64,000 bases of DNA from Gracilaria domingensis (lineage: Eukaryota; Rhodophyta; Florideophyceae; Gracilariales; Gracilariaceae), in NCBI GenBank assembly GCA_022539475.1, contig VCMS01000014.1, forward strand, positions 124,001 through 188,000, read 5' to 3'. Within the stretch, counting starts at the first letter, position 1. Every line of letters starts with the position of its first letter. The notes beneath the pieces were generated by a model that saw only the letters and a list, made by a program, of their open reading frames with translations, had not been told where the DNA came from and searched no databases. Of the stretch, positions 9,547-19,843 are shown piece by piece. The position numbers and the translations under genes are program-made.

Positions 9547-11220
9547 ACAACACAGCCTTTGACAGACACACGTACCACGCTGCTCTGCCTCCAGTTTCGA
9601 ATTCTTCCACGGGTATTACAACGCCAACGACGAATCGGATTCCGCTTTGCCGACACCTCTGCAGCGACAGCGATTAAAGAGCTAAAATGTCCGCCGTACA
9701 AAACTCGTTTACAATCATCGAAACGCACTGTTGCCAGTCACTATGACACTCTCCTCAATGCAAACTTTTTCTTTTTTGACATGGCGGTTGGGCAATCTTC
9801 TGCAACCGTTATCATCTTGTCAATACTTCCATTAATCTGGTTTTTGTACCTGTTCGCACGTCGTCATCTCCTCATTTCCGTATCCAGTGCTTGCAATTTT
9901 CCCATTCATCATACTTTGCCCGCTTTTCTACAAGTACGCGTAGATACCCAGGAGTGCAATTTGCTTATCACAGAATCGGTAAACGGCAGCCACGAGCAGC
10001 CTTCTTCTTCATTTGCTTTTGGGAAAACAAGTTGTTACTAGTACACGTTTCCCAGAAGGTACTTCTTGTAGAATACGACCAGGGTGTAAGTTCCAGCTAT
10101 TGAAGATGTCTACGTCCGCACGTGGAGTATCACATCATAGACGAGCTCATGTTTGCTTGTTTCCCCGATATCACGCTCAATGTAGAAATGTGCTGAAGGA
10201 CAAGTACTCGTGCTCGCCTCTTATTTCATATATAGCCGCATGCTTTCACACATTTTATCTGACAGGGGAATAGAAGAATCGCAGTTCGTCCCCCGAAGAG
10301 GTTTATCTTCTGATTGTTCTCTGATTGTTGTCTCATCAATCATCTCGATCAGCATGTTAGAATGGCAATTGAACCATGAAACACATAAATCAAATAAAAA
10401 CGGCCTCCTTAGACCGGGAACGATTGGAAAAAAAGATTGCCAGTCATTCGGCCGTGTCCGAAAATGGTAATTATCATCATGAGAGGTTTGCTACATGGGC
10501 ATTGTTGACAAAAAAGAATGCATCTGGAATCGAAAGTCACGTGCCTCTGCATCACCTCTCTTGAAAACGAGAGATACAGCGCAAACTTAGTCACGATATC
10601 TATCCAAATGCACTTTCCGTTAAATCGTGCTCGTGAAACTTTTTATGAGTTCTGTGATGCAGATAGAAGTCCAACTTGCATTGTACCTGGGGACCTCGAC
10701 AAAACATTTGACTGCATGAGGGTTTTCTTTTTGATTTTGCAAGACAGTGACATCATCTTAGAAACCTACAAGTGTCAAGAACTTCCACACCAGTCTCTGC
10801 CATGTCTTCCGGTATTCTACAGTTGAAAAGGCCATTATTGTGTCTCTCTCGTTAAGCTCTCTTAGAGCTTAAAAAGTCTAAACTAAAAGCAAGGGTCGTA
10901 TGGTTAGCAAAGATTGACGATGAAGCACAGCGATAGTGACGAAGGGTCTACGTTCAGTGAGAGCCGCCGCCTTGCTAGGTAGTTACTATCCACGGCTGAA
11001 AGATCGTTCTCCCCGCCAAACTTCTGTTCCAAATAAATCTACTTCCTAGTCCACGTCCTAATCTCCGGAAATTCCATTTTTCTTTCAGAGAAGTCGCGGG
11101 AGAAGCTGACATGGTATTCTTAGACGTTGTTTGGCAAAACACCAGTTGCCACTGATTCTAATGACACTTCATCTTTTGAGCGCACGCGTCTGTCTATGTT
11201 TCAAGAAATCGAATAGGAAG

Positions 11221-11236
11221 GCTTTCATATGAAAGC
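11221..11236. repeat. 16-bp perfect palindrome
   Basis: GCTTTCATATGAAAGC is fully self-complementary. The function is unknown and it lies far from any supported gene. Confidence 0.6.
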
Positions 11237-12761
11237 GGATGTTGACAAGATATCGACGAACTTAGTAATCAGAAGTATAGAACTAATTAGTCTGCCAATG
11301 CGACAATGATGCATCATGGGACAAGTCTGCGAATATCACGACAAGTCCTCTGAAACTGTGTACATTGCTTTTGTTTAAGTTATGTACGTGAAAGCGGAAT
11401 CATCTACTCTGTATTTAAGATGACGTATGTCAATCTTCGAAACTAACTCAATTCAGGAGTTAGTTTATCTAGAAAAGGCGTCACGCAGGGTGTTAACTCA
11501 TACCTACAATGCAGAGATAATTCGTCACGGAAAAACTTTCATTTTGAGCAGAAGGGGAATCAGAAGCGAGAGCTGATCAAGCGTCCAGCTTTGGACCAAG
11601 AAGAGATCTCGATGACGAAGAAAATAGTTTGTCAAGAAGAGTTCGTGCTTCCAATTGGAATATGTGTTAGATCATATAATGCTTACTGTTGTTTAGAAAG
11701 ACGGACCGAATTTGTCTCGAATTCTGGACAGAAGAAATATGAGGATCGCAAGGTGAGACATCGAGGGGGAACAAGATAGTACTATCGAAGAATGTCATTC
11801 TCCCGCGATTGAGTCTTGTTGCAGGTATTGCTGAAGGAGACAGAGTGATAGTAACCGTGGAAACTGGTCGAAAAAGGCGGGAAATGTTTTGCCGACCAAA
11901 TACGCCCTCATTTGTGACCGCGGTCCCGAGCCGACTGCGACTCAATTACTTACACGAAAGCAGGTATCTGAAGCAAGGGGAAACAGGTTTTAGGACGGCG
12001 ATGACGTTAGCAAGCATCGAGGACGCGAGCAACCAACCGGATTGCAGAACGCCGAGGAGTCAAGCGAAAACTTTTTTTTGTCCGGCGAGTGGCGCCCCGC
12101 AGGGGCTACCCTTGGTAGTGCCTAGTCTTGAGCAACGGCGCTTCACATAGCGCGCGCTGCGCGGATCTACCAATGAGGGCCGTGCACGCAGTTGCGCGCG
12201 CCGTGACGACTCTTCAGAACCCTCGTACACCCCGCGCTCGCTGCGCGAGTTTCGCTGAGCGTTGCGCCACCCCATGAGCGACGCACCCTCCACCGCAAGC
12301 ACCGCCAGAGAAGTCGGCGCACAGAGGCGACCCTGTTCCTATTGGATGATGTGTCGGTCCTACTCCCTTGCGATCCGGCATTCCTCTAACCTCCCGCTGA
12401 GCTGCTGTTTCAGTCTGCGTACCGCTACCTCCGCTCTCACAGCAGGTTGCCCCTCTCGCTACGCGCACGTACATCGCTCCCTCACACGCGCTTCTTTCCC
12501 GTCACTTCGGCTGTCACGCTGTGCCTTGGAGCATATATTTCCCCTCGCGTCGACAACGTCGATCCTCCACCCCACACGAATCTAGACGCTTATTTGATGT
12601 TCTTCATCGCTTCCGCCTACCCGACCTGATATATATCCCTCCTTCCACTTTCAAAAATGATTAGAAACACTGCTCGCTTCGCACAAATCAGCTCTTTCTA
12701 CATTCCAGTACCGTATAAAACTCTCCCTCATGCCCGCACATGTCCCAACCCGTCCTCCTGC

Positions 12762-13580
12762 ATGAGCGGTCCGCCATCCCCCAATCAACCACATCTTTCC
12801 ACAAATACATCAATCATGAAGAAGAGGAGAGGACGCCAGCCACGTCAGTCACTCGTGTCAGCCAGTTTGCATCAATCCATCGTGGAGTTTGCCCACAAGA
12901 TTGGTTCTCCTTCTCTTTACTCTGATTTTCGTGACTTCTCGGGCTGGAACCAGAGGATAAGCGGTGCACAATACGAGCCTGCATGGCGTCAGCTTGCGCA
13001 AGACGTGCTCAGGTCTGCCCACGACATCGGCTCCAACCGTCTTTCAGAGCTAAAGAGAGATGTTATCTTCGACATCATGCCTCTGGTTGTGAAGAAGAAA
13101 CCGCATGAGACTGATAAGCTGGTGAGCACCAATGCCCGCCGTCAGTTGATCAACAACAAGACTTCGAGGCACCCCACGTTGATGACGATGCTGGAAACGC
13201 ATATTAATCAACTAAAATCTGTGTCCAATAGGAGTTCTGCTGGCGCCGGTTCATCATCCATGGCAGTTGCCCATACGCAGGGGATGTCTTCTTCGTCCGC
13301 CATGGGTGCTCACACGGCGCCTCGAGCAAGCCATTCGTCTGCGAGCGACTTTCGTAGAGGCGATCGCAGTTCTTCCAGTGGATCGTCCTCGCGCTCCGGC
13401 GACAGGCATTCAGTGAAGACTTCGACGGCGATGGAGATCGCGACATTGCTGTCTGGTGAAGCCTCTTCTTCCGGCATGGCGAGTTCGTCGCAGCACAAAT
13501 TGCCGTCGTTTACGCAGCTGGACGCCCACATTCAGGCTAGGAAAGAACGGGAGAAGCGTGACAAGAGGTACAGACGTTAA
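12762..13580 (+). CDS. Hypothetical protein with a Ser-rich C-terminal half
   Basis: No family is recognised. From this ATG the protein has 272 residues. Residues 20-150 look ordered and mostly helical, starting with a basic KKRRGRQPRQ block and containing SLHQSIVEFAHKIG and PTLMTMLETHINQL. Residues 155-240 are Ser/Gly/Ala-rich and low in complexity. The C terminus is a charged helix rich in Lys and Arg (ARKEREKRDKRYRR). An in-frame ATG at 12657 would add 35 residues of unremarkable sequence. A TATA-like run (GATATATATCCC, about 12628-12639) only 20 bp before that ATG makes 12762 the likelier start. The basic ends suggest a nuclear protein. It could be lineage-specific. Confidence 0.6.
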   Translation: MSGPPSPNQPHLSTNTSIMKKRRGRQPRQSLVSASLHQSIVEFAHKIGSPSLYSDFRDFSGWNQRISGAQYEPAWRQLAQDVLRSAHDIGSNRLSELKRDVIFDIMPLVVKKKPHETDKLVSTNARRQLINNKTSRHPTLMTMLETHINQLKSVSNRSSAGAGSSSMAVAHTQGMSSSSAMGAHTAPRASHSSASDFRRGDRSSSSGSSSRSGDRHSVKTSTAMEIATLLSGEASSSGMASSSQHKLPSFTQLDAHIQARKEREKRDKRYRR

Positions 13581-14094
13581 TATGCTGTTGGAGGTGAATA
13601 TTTCAGCGGTGCCGGTTGATGGCAGGAATTAATAGATCATGTACAGTACACACATAGTAGGCCACAAATGCGAAAGATTTGGATTCGTTCATTCTGAACT
13701 GTCCGATTTCTCAGAGTTTTTAACAGCTAAACAACTGCACCACTCTTAATTTGGCCATTGCTTTAATTTGAGCCAGATATCAGTGGGCAAATCCTCTGAG
13801 AGTACAGGTTGCCACGCTTTCCACCCGGAATACCGGTACACGAGACCACGTGGCCAGGTTGGTCCTAACTGTAAGCAGAGCTCCCTTTTTCAGTTACATG
13901 TGAGCGTCAGGCCATGGCCTCGGGGTGTTACGGTTTGATGCATCATCGCGCCGCTATACCCTTCGTCGCGACCTCATGCCTTCGTAACCGACCGCCCCCA
14001 TCGCCCTCACCCATTTCCTTCACCCTTTTCCCCTGTTCATCCACATCCATACGGTTCTTCACTCTCCTGTTTCTGCTTTGCATCCGTTTTCACC
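13581..14094. other. Spacer of 0.5 kb before the V-ATPase subunit C gene
   Basis: The two flanking genes run in the same direction. The last 100 bases before the V-ATPase start are pyrimidine-rich (Cys/Thr runs on the coding strand), typical of a 5' leader. Nothing else is recognised. Confidence 0.5.
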
Positions 14095-15234
14095 ATGTCG
14101 ATTCGCCTGTGGGTTGTCTCCGCCCCGAACAGCAAGGAGCGTTCTGCTTTCGACTCTATGAAGGACTCGCTTCAGAACAAATCGGCCCTCTGCGATGCAT
14201 ACATTCTGCAACTACCCCAATTTCGCGTGGGAACTCTCGATTCGCTCATCGCAGTCGCAGATGCCATTTCGCGAGATGACAAAACCCTAGAAGCAACTGT
14301 CGAGCGCGTACTTCGTCAGTACCGCGACCTTGTACGTTCCACTTCCGCTGTGCCGCTTGTGGATGGCATTGATATTCTCGAGTACGTCACCGAATTTGAA
14401 TGGGACGAAGCTAAGTTTACCCCTCACGATTCTCTGTCCGAGATTAGGTCCACCGTCATGGAACAAGTCATGCGCCTCGAAGAAGAGATGAAGATCAGGC
14501 TTAGCGACTACACCACTACTCGTCAAGCGCTCACCTCCATTGAGCGTCGATCCCAAGGAAATCTTATGACCCGCGCGTTGTCTACTATCGTGGAAGCCCA
14601 TCATGTCGTTGAAACCGAACATTTGACCACGGTCTTTGTCGTCTTTCCGTCGTACAACGAAACCGAGTTCCTCGCCCGTTACGAGGAATTAGCAGATTTT
14701 GTTGTTCCTCGCTCCGCTAAGGTTGTTACTTCTGATCAAGAGTACATGCTCTACGGTGTTAACGTCTTCAAGAAGAGTGTTGACGATTTCAAGGCTGCTG
14801 CAAGGGAGCGGAGGTATACCGTTCGCGATTTCAAGTTCGATCCAAATGCGAAGACCAAGTCTGCCGAGGAGGAGGAGCGCCTTAAGGAAGATGCTGAAGA
14901 GCAGCTCTCCACTTTCACCAAATGGGCGGAGACCGCCTTTGCGGAAACCTTTATTGCCATGGTTCATCTAAAAGCACTGCGCTCCTTCGCTGAGAGCGTG
15001 CTTCGCTACGGTCTCCCAGTCAATTTTGAAGTCGCATTACTCTCTCCCAAGGGCAAGGCTGAAACCCGCTTACGTCAGGAGCTTGGGAAGATGTTTGGTC
15101 ATTTGGGTGGCTCATGGGCGGCTATTTCAGAGTCAGATGAAGTAACTAACATTCCGGGCATCATTGCCGATAGAGACTTTTATCCGTATGTCTACTTAGA
15201 GTTGCCGCTTCCGATCGGCACCAGCTTGTCTTGA
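14095..15234 (+). CDS. V-type proton ATPase subunit C (stator)
   Basis: Subunit C (Vma5 in yeast) bridges the V1 peripheral stalks to the membrane a subunit and is released during reversible V1/Vo disassembly, so it controls endomembrane acidification. The 379-residue length matches the family. Diagnostic segments are the N-terminal LWVVSAPNSKERSAFDSMKD, LDSLIAVADAISRDD, the long helices around VMEQVMRLEEEMK, LTTVFVVFPSYNETEFLARYEEL, FKFDPNAKTKSAEEEERL, and near the C terminus the conserved MVHLKALRSFAESVLRYGLP. The ATG start is at the exact family N terminus. It is a single exon. It is convergent with the glucuronokinase fusion gene, 197 bp away. Confidence 0.96.
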   Translation: MSIRLWVVSAPNSKERSAFDSMKDSLQNKSALCDAYILQLPQFRVGTLDSLIAVADAISRDDKTLEATVERVLRQYRDLVRSTSAVPLVDGIDILEYVTEFEWDEAKFTPHDSLSEIRSTVMEQVMRLEEEMKIRLSDYTTTRQALTSIERRSQGNLMTRALSTIVEAHHVVETEHLTTVFVVFPSYNETEFLARYEELADFVVPRSAKVVTSDQEYMLYGVNVFKKSVDDFKAAARERRYTVRDFKFDPNAKTKSAEEEERLKEDAEEQLSTFTKWAETAFAETFIAMVHLKALRSFAESVLRYGLPVNFEVALLSPKGKAETRLRQELGKMFGHLGGSWAAISESDEVTNIPGIIADRDFYPYVYLELPLPIGTSLS

Positions 15235-15431
15235 ATATGCTAACGTTTCACTTACAAATTAAAATCTGAATCTGTCGGTCGCGCGTAGAAGTCGATTCCA
15301 AGCGTTTCTTCTTGCCACTGTTTGTTCTACTGCTTACGTTTACACAATGATGAGTCGCTTCAAAAGCATTTCGTTGTTTACATGTTCATGGAGTTACCGT
15401 CTCCAAAAGTATCAGACTTGAAATTCGAGGG

Positions 15432-17414
15432 TTATGTCAGCCACGGGCGACTTTCAAGGATATGGACCTTCTTAAACATCAGTTCATGCCCCTCAAAGAT
15501 AGTTTTAGCTTTCAATATCTCTTCCTCTGATAACTTTCTGACAGGATTTGGAATGCAGAGTGCGCAACCCCCACTGCCAGTCATCTTTGCTGCGAATCCA
15601 GCTTCCTTGGCCACGCTTGTTAACTTCTTGTTAGCATCACCTATCGCGGTATCCCCAACGAGTTCAATCCTGAGTTCAAAATTGCGGTTGAAAAGTTCTG
15701 GTAGGCGATTGTCGTCCCCACTTTCTAATGCCTTTTTGCCTTTGTCCACCAACTCAATTAACTGCCTGACAGCTATTGGGATCGTTTGATCACCATTTGA
15801 ATAGCGAGAACGAAGATTGCCATGAACCTTTCCAGAAGACTCACCAACCGAATAATGGTAGCAAAGCCACATGTCAGGGAGCAATTTCTCGTCCAGCCTC
15901 TCCCAGTTGCCCAGACCGCCGCCAGTGAAGTCCATCAACACAGCGCCCTGCATCAAAGCCATGATCGGATCTTGCCTTCCTCCCGCTATACCCAAGAGTT
16001 CTGTTTCTGCCTTTCGCATCATGTCCGCCCATATCTTTATGTCGGGGCAAATGGCTTCCAAACTAGTATTGTAGAACCTGGCTAAAGCCCTGAAAGTTGC
16101 GAGAATGAAGGCCGACGAGCCGGAAAGCCCTATCTTTGGTGGGATTGTAGACGAATAGGTAAGCTCACAACCCGGTAACGAGTTCAGGACTGAGGCTTCG
16201 TCTCCATTGGATTTGTACTCTCGATAAATCTTGGCAAACATTATGCACGCAGCTGCAACTAGTGGTCGGGCTGAATAACCAATCCCACATTCATCTGCGC
16301 GCCGCATCATGTGATTCAGGTCATCAAATTCGATAAAGAACTCGTTCATGGGACTTGGAGTGATAACAAACTTGTTATTCTCTGTGGCAACGACCTCGGC
16401 ATAACCCTCAGATACAATAGAAGCTGATATTACTTTGCCCTCAAACCCGTCTGATGGGTTTCCCAAAATTCCAACTCGCGGATAGGCTCGCCCCACGGCC
16501 GGTTCGTACGAGAGACGGTCATGAAGTTTTGAGGCAGTCGGAGACTGGGAGGGAATAGTGAATGTCCATAAAGCAGTCTTGTACTGCAATAGGTTGCCGA
16601 CATCCAGACGATGTTCCACCGTGTAGACGCGTACGGAGGTCTGAGAAATGAGCCAAGAAAGCCATAATCCTGGGGCATCTCGTTTGTCAAGCGGCTGATC
16701 CCTATGCCGATCAAGAAAAGTGGAGACAGTGTCGAAGCATTGTTTCTCCAGCATGTACACCGGTGCGCTTGCTAGATCAGATGTAAGGTTCGACGTGTCC
16801 TTTGGCTTCTCGATAAGCTGTTTCGCGATAACAGTTCCATCGCGCAGTTCTTCGACCCAGAACATTCCACGCTTATGACTCTCTGACATGTCCTCAAGGT
16901 GGTAGGCGAACGCAGCAGCATGTTGTTCAGACTTGCAAAAGTCTTCTACATGAGATATGATTGAAACATTGGGAAAAAGACAATCACCGGCAACTATCAA
17001 AGCTCTTTGAGCTCCTTTCCTGGCCACATGATTCAAGCCGATGTCAATAGCCCTGATTGCTCCAAGACGCGTCTCATTCGATCTCGTTCCGTCGGAAATA
17101 ACGGAAAGCGGGATACCTGCAGTATCACTATTTGCTCCTCGAATCTGCTCTGCCCATACACAATACAGAGAGTAATGGGCAGCATTAGATACAACCACAA
17201 TGCTAGAAATAGCAGGCAAAGTAGAAACGGTGCGTAGCCAGTGTGAAAGAATTGGTTCACCTCCAACTGGTAAGAGAGGCTTAGGAATAGATGCCATTGA
17301 TGAAAACTGAGTATCCTTCGCGATATCGGCGGCCAGTCGTGTCCCATACCCAGCAGCAAGTAGAATGACACCAAAGTGTTCAGTGGAAGCTGAAGGGCGT
17401 TTTATCGGCGCCAT
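15432..17414 (-). CDS. Nucleotidyltransferase-glucuronokinase fusion
   Basis: The 660-residue protein joins two enzymes. Residues 12-290 are an RmlA/GalU-type nucleotidyltransferase: LLAAGYGTRL (18-27) is the nucleotide-binding loop, KPLLPVGG (45-52) the sugar-phosphate motif, and a VAGDCLFPNV strand follows. Residues about 305-660 are a GHMP kinase closely resembling plant glucuronokinase: GILGNPSDGF, the ATP loop IPPKIGLSGSSAF near residue 425, ELLGIAGGRQDP, SSGKVHGNLRSR and MTGSGGCALC near 613. Glucuronokinase makes GlcA-1-phosphate, which a uridylyltransferase turns into UDP-GlcA, so a bifunctional salvage enzyme is the natural reading. The nucleotide used by the N-terminal domain is inferred. 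The layout is like that of FKGP, but the kinase resembles glucuronokinase. The ATG start is clear and there is no intron. Confidence 0.9.
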   Translation of the reverse strand: MAPIKRPSASTEHFGVILLAAGYGTRLAADIAKDTQFSSMASIPKPLLPVGGEPILSHWLRTVSTLPAISSIVVVSNAAHYSLYCVWAEQIRGANSDTAGIPLSVISDGTRSNETRLGAIRAIDIGLNHVARKGAQRALIVAGDCLFPNVSIISHVEDFCKSEQHAAAFAYHLEDMSESHKRGMFWVEELRDGTVIAKQLIEKPKDTSNLTSDLASAPVYMLEKQCFDTVSTFLDRHRDQPLDKRDAPGLWLSWLISQTSVRVYTVEHRLDVGNLLQYKTALWTFTIPSQSPTASKLHDRLSYEPAVGRAYPRVGILGNPSDGFEGKVISASIVSEGYAEVVATENNKFVITPSPMNEFFIEFDDLNHMMRRADECGIGYSARPLVAAACIMFAKIYREYKSNGDEASVLNSLPGCELTYSSTIPPKIGLSGSSAFILATFRALARFYNTSLEAICPDIKIWADMMRKAETELLGIAGGRQDPIMALMQGAVLMDFTGGGLGNWERLDEKLLPDMWLCYHYSVGESSGKVHGNLRSRYSNGDQTIPIAVRQLIELVDKGKKALESGDDNRLPELFNRNFELRIELVGDTAIGDANKKLTSVAKEAGFAAKMTGSGGCALCIPNPVRKLSEEEILKAKTIFEGHELMFKKVHILESRPWLT

Positions 17415-18094
17415 GTTGCAGACTTCACCACTGCGAAGAAATTTAGATCAGAGGACACGTCGAAGTGCAGTGCGCTGTTATTCACGGTTTACGTCGGGAC
17501 AAACCCTGTGAGCGCACGTCGGCGATGGGGACTGGTGGAGAAAGTGCGACTAAGATACTCCTCTGATACAGAAGCTCCATACGAGGCGCGGTGCAAGTTG
17601 CAAATCATGGTCATTACCATGAATACTGTAGCACCAAAGAATAATGGCATGTTTGTCGAGAAAGTAGACCGTTGGTGATGATTTGCAGGGGCAAAGAATG
17701 GATCTAGACGTTCTATTTCCGCGCGGATGAAAACGCGCTGAGCCTTTGCTTTCTAGTCGTTCTACTTCACAAACGTAAGCTAATCATTGCCATGATGCGC
17801 CGAGCAGTGCCCGACGAGCACACATTCATTGCGAAATGGGCAACGGTTGAATTGTGAGAAAGTCGATACTCAGGACTGTGATCCGCTGACCAAGCACTGG
17901 AGTTTCGAACACTGCTACAGTACGAAGAACCTTGTTCAAGGCGCGGTCGGAAATCGAAGGTGCAAACACGATTAAACGAGTGCGCTAAAGATTGCGATGC
18001 GAACCAAGACTTATGCATAGTTGTGACTCTACGCGGACAGTTTACTGATGTGCCTACCGTGTGATCATAAGCGCAAGCATAAGCACTGAGTGGT
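17415..18094. other. Spacer of 0.7 kb between two minus-strand genes
   Basis: It holds the promoter and 5' leader of the fusion gene and the 3' end of GNA1. I see no supportable coding region, RNA or repeat. Confidence 0.5.
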
Positions 18095-18541
18095 TTATGA
18101 TAAGTAGAGCGCCATCTGCGTCTCCTTCTGTTGAAAGCCACACTTGTGATAAAACGGAACATTGTCAGGAGCACAATCCAAAATGACCTTATAACAACCC
18201 TTCTCCACCGCATACGCCAACAACTGTTGAATGAGTCGCTTCCCCACGCCCATCCCCCTGAGCGAAGCATCGATGACAACATCCTCAATGTGGGCACAAG
18301 GTCGACCACCCCTGATGAACTTGGGCTCAATCAAAACAGAGGCAGTGCCCACAACCGTGCCGTCGCGCACCGCCACCAGCGTGAGCTGCACATCCAGCTC
18401 TCTCTGCACGCGCACCAAGCGGCTAAACTGCTGCGGCGACAACGGAGGCGCCTTGGTGAGCTGCGCCAGGACGTCGAAGAAGCCACGCTCGAGATCAGCT
18501 TCCTCGACGCGTCGTATGCTCACCGGGGGCACCGAGTCCAT
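18095..18541 (-). CDS. GNA1: Glucosamine-6-phosphate N-acetyltransferase
   Basis: GNA1 acetylates glucosamine-6-phosphate with acetyl-CoA in the pathway to UDP-GlcNAc, needed for N-glycans and GPI anchors. The protein has 148 residues, the usual size. Visible features are the GNAT fold with AHIEDVVIDASLRGMGVGKRL, in which RGMGVG is the acetyl-CoA pyrophosphate loop, followed by YKVILDCAPDNVPFYHKCGF, the hallmark GNA1 segment, and a final METQMALYL-like strand (KETQMALYL). I start at the ATG at 18541; the frame stays open upstream only with non-ATG codons. It is divergent from the first TspO gene, whose start is 0.34 kb away. Confidence 0.94.
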   Translation of the reverse strand: MDSVPPVSIRRVEEADLERGFFDVLAQLTKAPPLSPQQFSRLVRVQRELDVQLTLVAVRDGTVVGTASVLIEPKFIRGGRPCAHIEDVVIDASLRGMGVGKRLIQQLLAYAVEKGCYKVILDCAPDNVPFYHKCGFQQKETQMALYLS

Positions 18542-18885
18542 GATTGCCGGCTGGCTCTGTCCAGGGAGGCAATGACGCGCGCAGCACCCGCGCAGGCGCA
18601 CGACCGAATGCTGCGCTGCGTGCAGCTGTAAGCAGGATTTGCAGCGATAGCGCGCGCCAATGACGTGGCGATATTGAGATTCGAGCCGAGATTTGTGTCA
18701 GATCTAGCGCCGCGCGCATGGCGTGCCATTCTCTGAAAAGGCGCAACCGCCGCCCAGTTGACATCCGCCACCGCCTGATTTGTGTTCGCTCCCGTCTTCG
18801 ACACCGCAGTGGCACATTTGAGAGAGCGAGAGCAGAGACGTGCAGCAAGGGGAGACATTCAAAGCTGGAATTCCTGAAGTACATC
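18542..18885. promoter_or_regulatory. GC-rich divergent promoter between GNA1 and TspO-1
   Basis: 344 bp separate the two start codons. The region is GC-rich with several CpG-dense stretches. No TATA box is seen. Confidence 0.5.
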
Positions 18886-19464
18886 ATGTCGCAGCCGGAC
18901 GCGCCTCTCACCACGGCGCTGCTTTTCGGACCGTTTCTGGTCGGCATCCTCGGAGTGCTGCTGCTGGAGCCGCCGGCGCGTCTTTGGCACACCTCTCTCC
19001 GCAAGTGGCCGTACCGGCCGCCCAACTTTGTGCACCCCATCGCATGGACATGGAGCTACCTGTCCATGGGCTACTCGTCGTACGTGGTGTACACGTCCAG
19101 CCCGCACGACTGGACGTTGCTGGGGACGGCGGCGCTGTACGGCGTGCACCTGGCGCTGCTCAACAGCTGGGGAGTGGTGTTCTACGCGAAGCGGCGCATC
19201 GACTGGGGGCTGTACGTGATGGTGGCGCTGGACGTGGTGGCGGTGAGCCTGATGTGCGTGGTGTGGGCGCGCGCGCCGCTGGCGACGCTGCTGAGCGTGC
19301 CGTACGTGTGCTGGCTGCTGCTGATGACGTTCCTCAACGACTACATGTGGCGCCACAACCAGCACGCGGCCGAGCTGATGGCGAGCAAGGAGCAGGTCCT
19401 GGCCGCCCACGCCGCGCCGCGGCAGACGTCCATCGCCGCGTCCGAGCACGACAAGCGCCAGTAG
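18886..19464 (+). CDS. TspO/MBR family membrane protein, copy 1
   Basis: TspO proteins bind tetrapyrroles and cholesterol-like ligands with five membrane helices; they sit in bacterial outer membranes, mitochondria, or plant ER and Golgi. This 192-residue protein has five hydrophobic segments. Family positions are visible: KWPYRPPNFVHPIAWTWSYL (PPxWxxPxxWxxLY-like), MGYSSYVVYTSS, LLNSWGVVFYAKRRIDWG, and the last helix WLLLMTFLNDYMWRHN. It is richer in charged C-terminal tail than bacterial TspO. GC content is much higher than in most window genes, with almost all third positions G or C. The ATG at 18886 begins a good N terminus just before helix 1. It is the upstream member of a tandem pair. 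Confidence 0.88.
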   Translation: MSQPDAPLTTALLFGPFLVGILGVLLLEPPARLWHTSLRKWPYRPPNFVHPIAWTWSYLSMGYSSYVVYTSSPHDWTLLGTAALYGVHLALLNSWGVVFYAKRRIDWGLYVMVALDVVAVSLMCVVWARAPLATLLSVPYVCWLLLMTFLNDYMWRHNQHAAELMASKEQVLAAHAAPRQTSIAASEHDKRQ

Positions 19465-19843
19465 CGCCATTGTAAACAGTGTCCTGTAATTGTGGTAAAG
19501 TTGCACGTGGCCGCGTGGCCGCGTGGCCGCGTGGCCGCGTGTGCGCGAGCAGAACACGCCGTTGCTTGCCATTCGCAGCGCGCGCGGCACGGCTCACACC
19601 TCTGGCAGAGGCCCTCTGCTCTGTGCGCAGCTCGCATTCCCCACCGCGGCGCGGCGCCAGCCTTCGCTCTGTGCTCGAAAGCCGCCACGCCACCACGTCC
19701 CCGTGTGCACACCCGCGTGCCGCCCCGCCGACCGCCCCCGCCGACCGCCCCGTCGCGACCGCGCCTTGCTCGCCAGCTCGCCAGCACGCGCCGCCACGCC
19801 TCGCGCCGCCCCATGTCGCCGTCGCGCGCGTCCGTCGTCCGAC
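19465..19843. other. GC-rich spacer between the two TspO genes
   Basis: The 379-bp spacer contains an 8-bp tandem repeat (19506-19537) and a very C-rich stretch before the second TspO start. Long open frames on the other strand here are products of GC-rich composition. Confidence 0.6.
19506..19545. repeat. Tandem repeat, 8-bp unit CGTGGCCG, four perfect copies
   Basis: Four exact copies cover 19506-19537 and a fifth degenerate copy (CGTGTGCG) ends at 19545. It lies 40 bp after the TspO-1 stop codon. Confidence 0.85.

Larger units (their letters stand above)
8600..12761. other. Large gene-free stretch (about 4.2 kb)
   Basis: I find no open frame here with a recognisable domain or convincing composition; the longest ones change strand and frame without pattern. 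Visible structure is limited: a 17-bp palindrome extended to a 34-bp foldback at 9513-9546, a 16-bp perfect palindrome at 11221-11236, and a GC-rich section from about 12080 to 12300 with short hairpins. It may be decayed mobile DNA or hold non-coding RNA genes I cannot recognise by eye. Confidence 0.5.

Noticed and set aside
9559-10041. Frame with a hydrophobic stretch that could be a membrane segment
   Set aside because: Only one short hydrophobic run, otherwise no protein-like composition or start context; lies in the gene-free region.
15432-17414. L-fucokinase/GDP-fucose pyrophosphorylase
   Set aside because: Same domain order, but the kinase half matches plant glucuronokinase along its length (GNPSDG, LGIAGGRQDP, SSGKVHGNLRSR).
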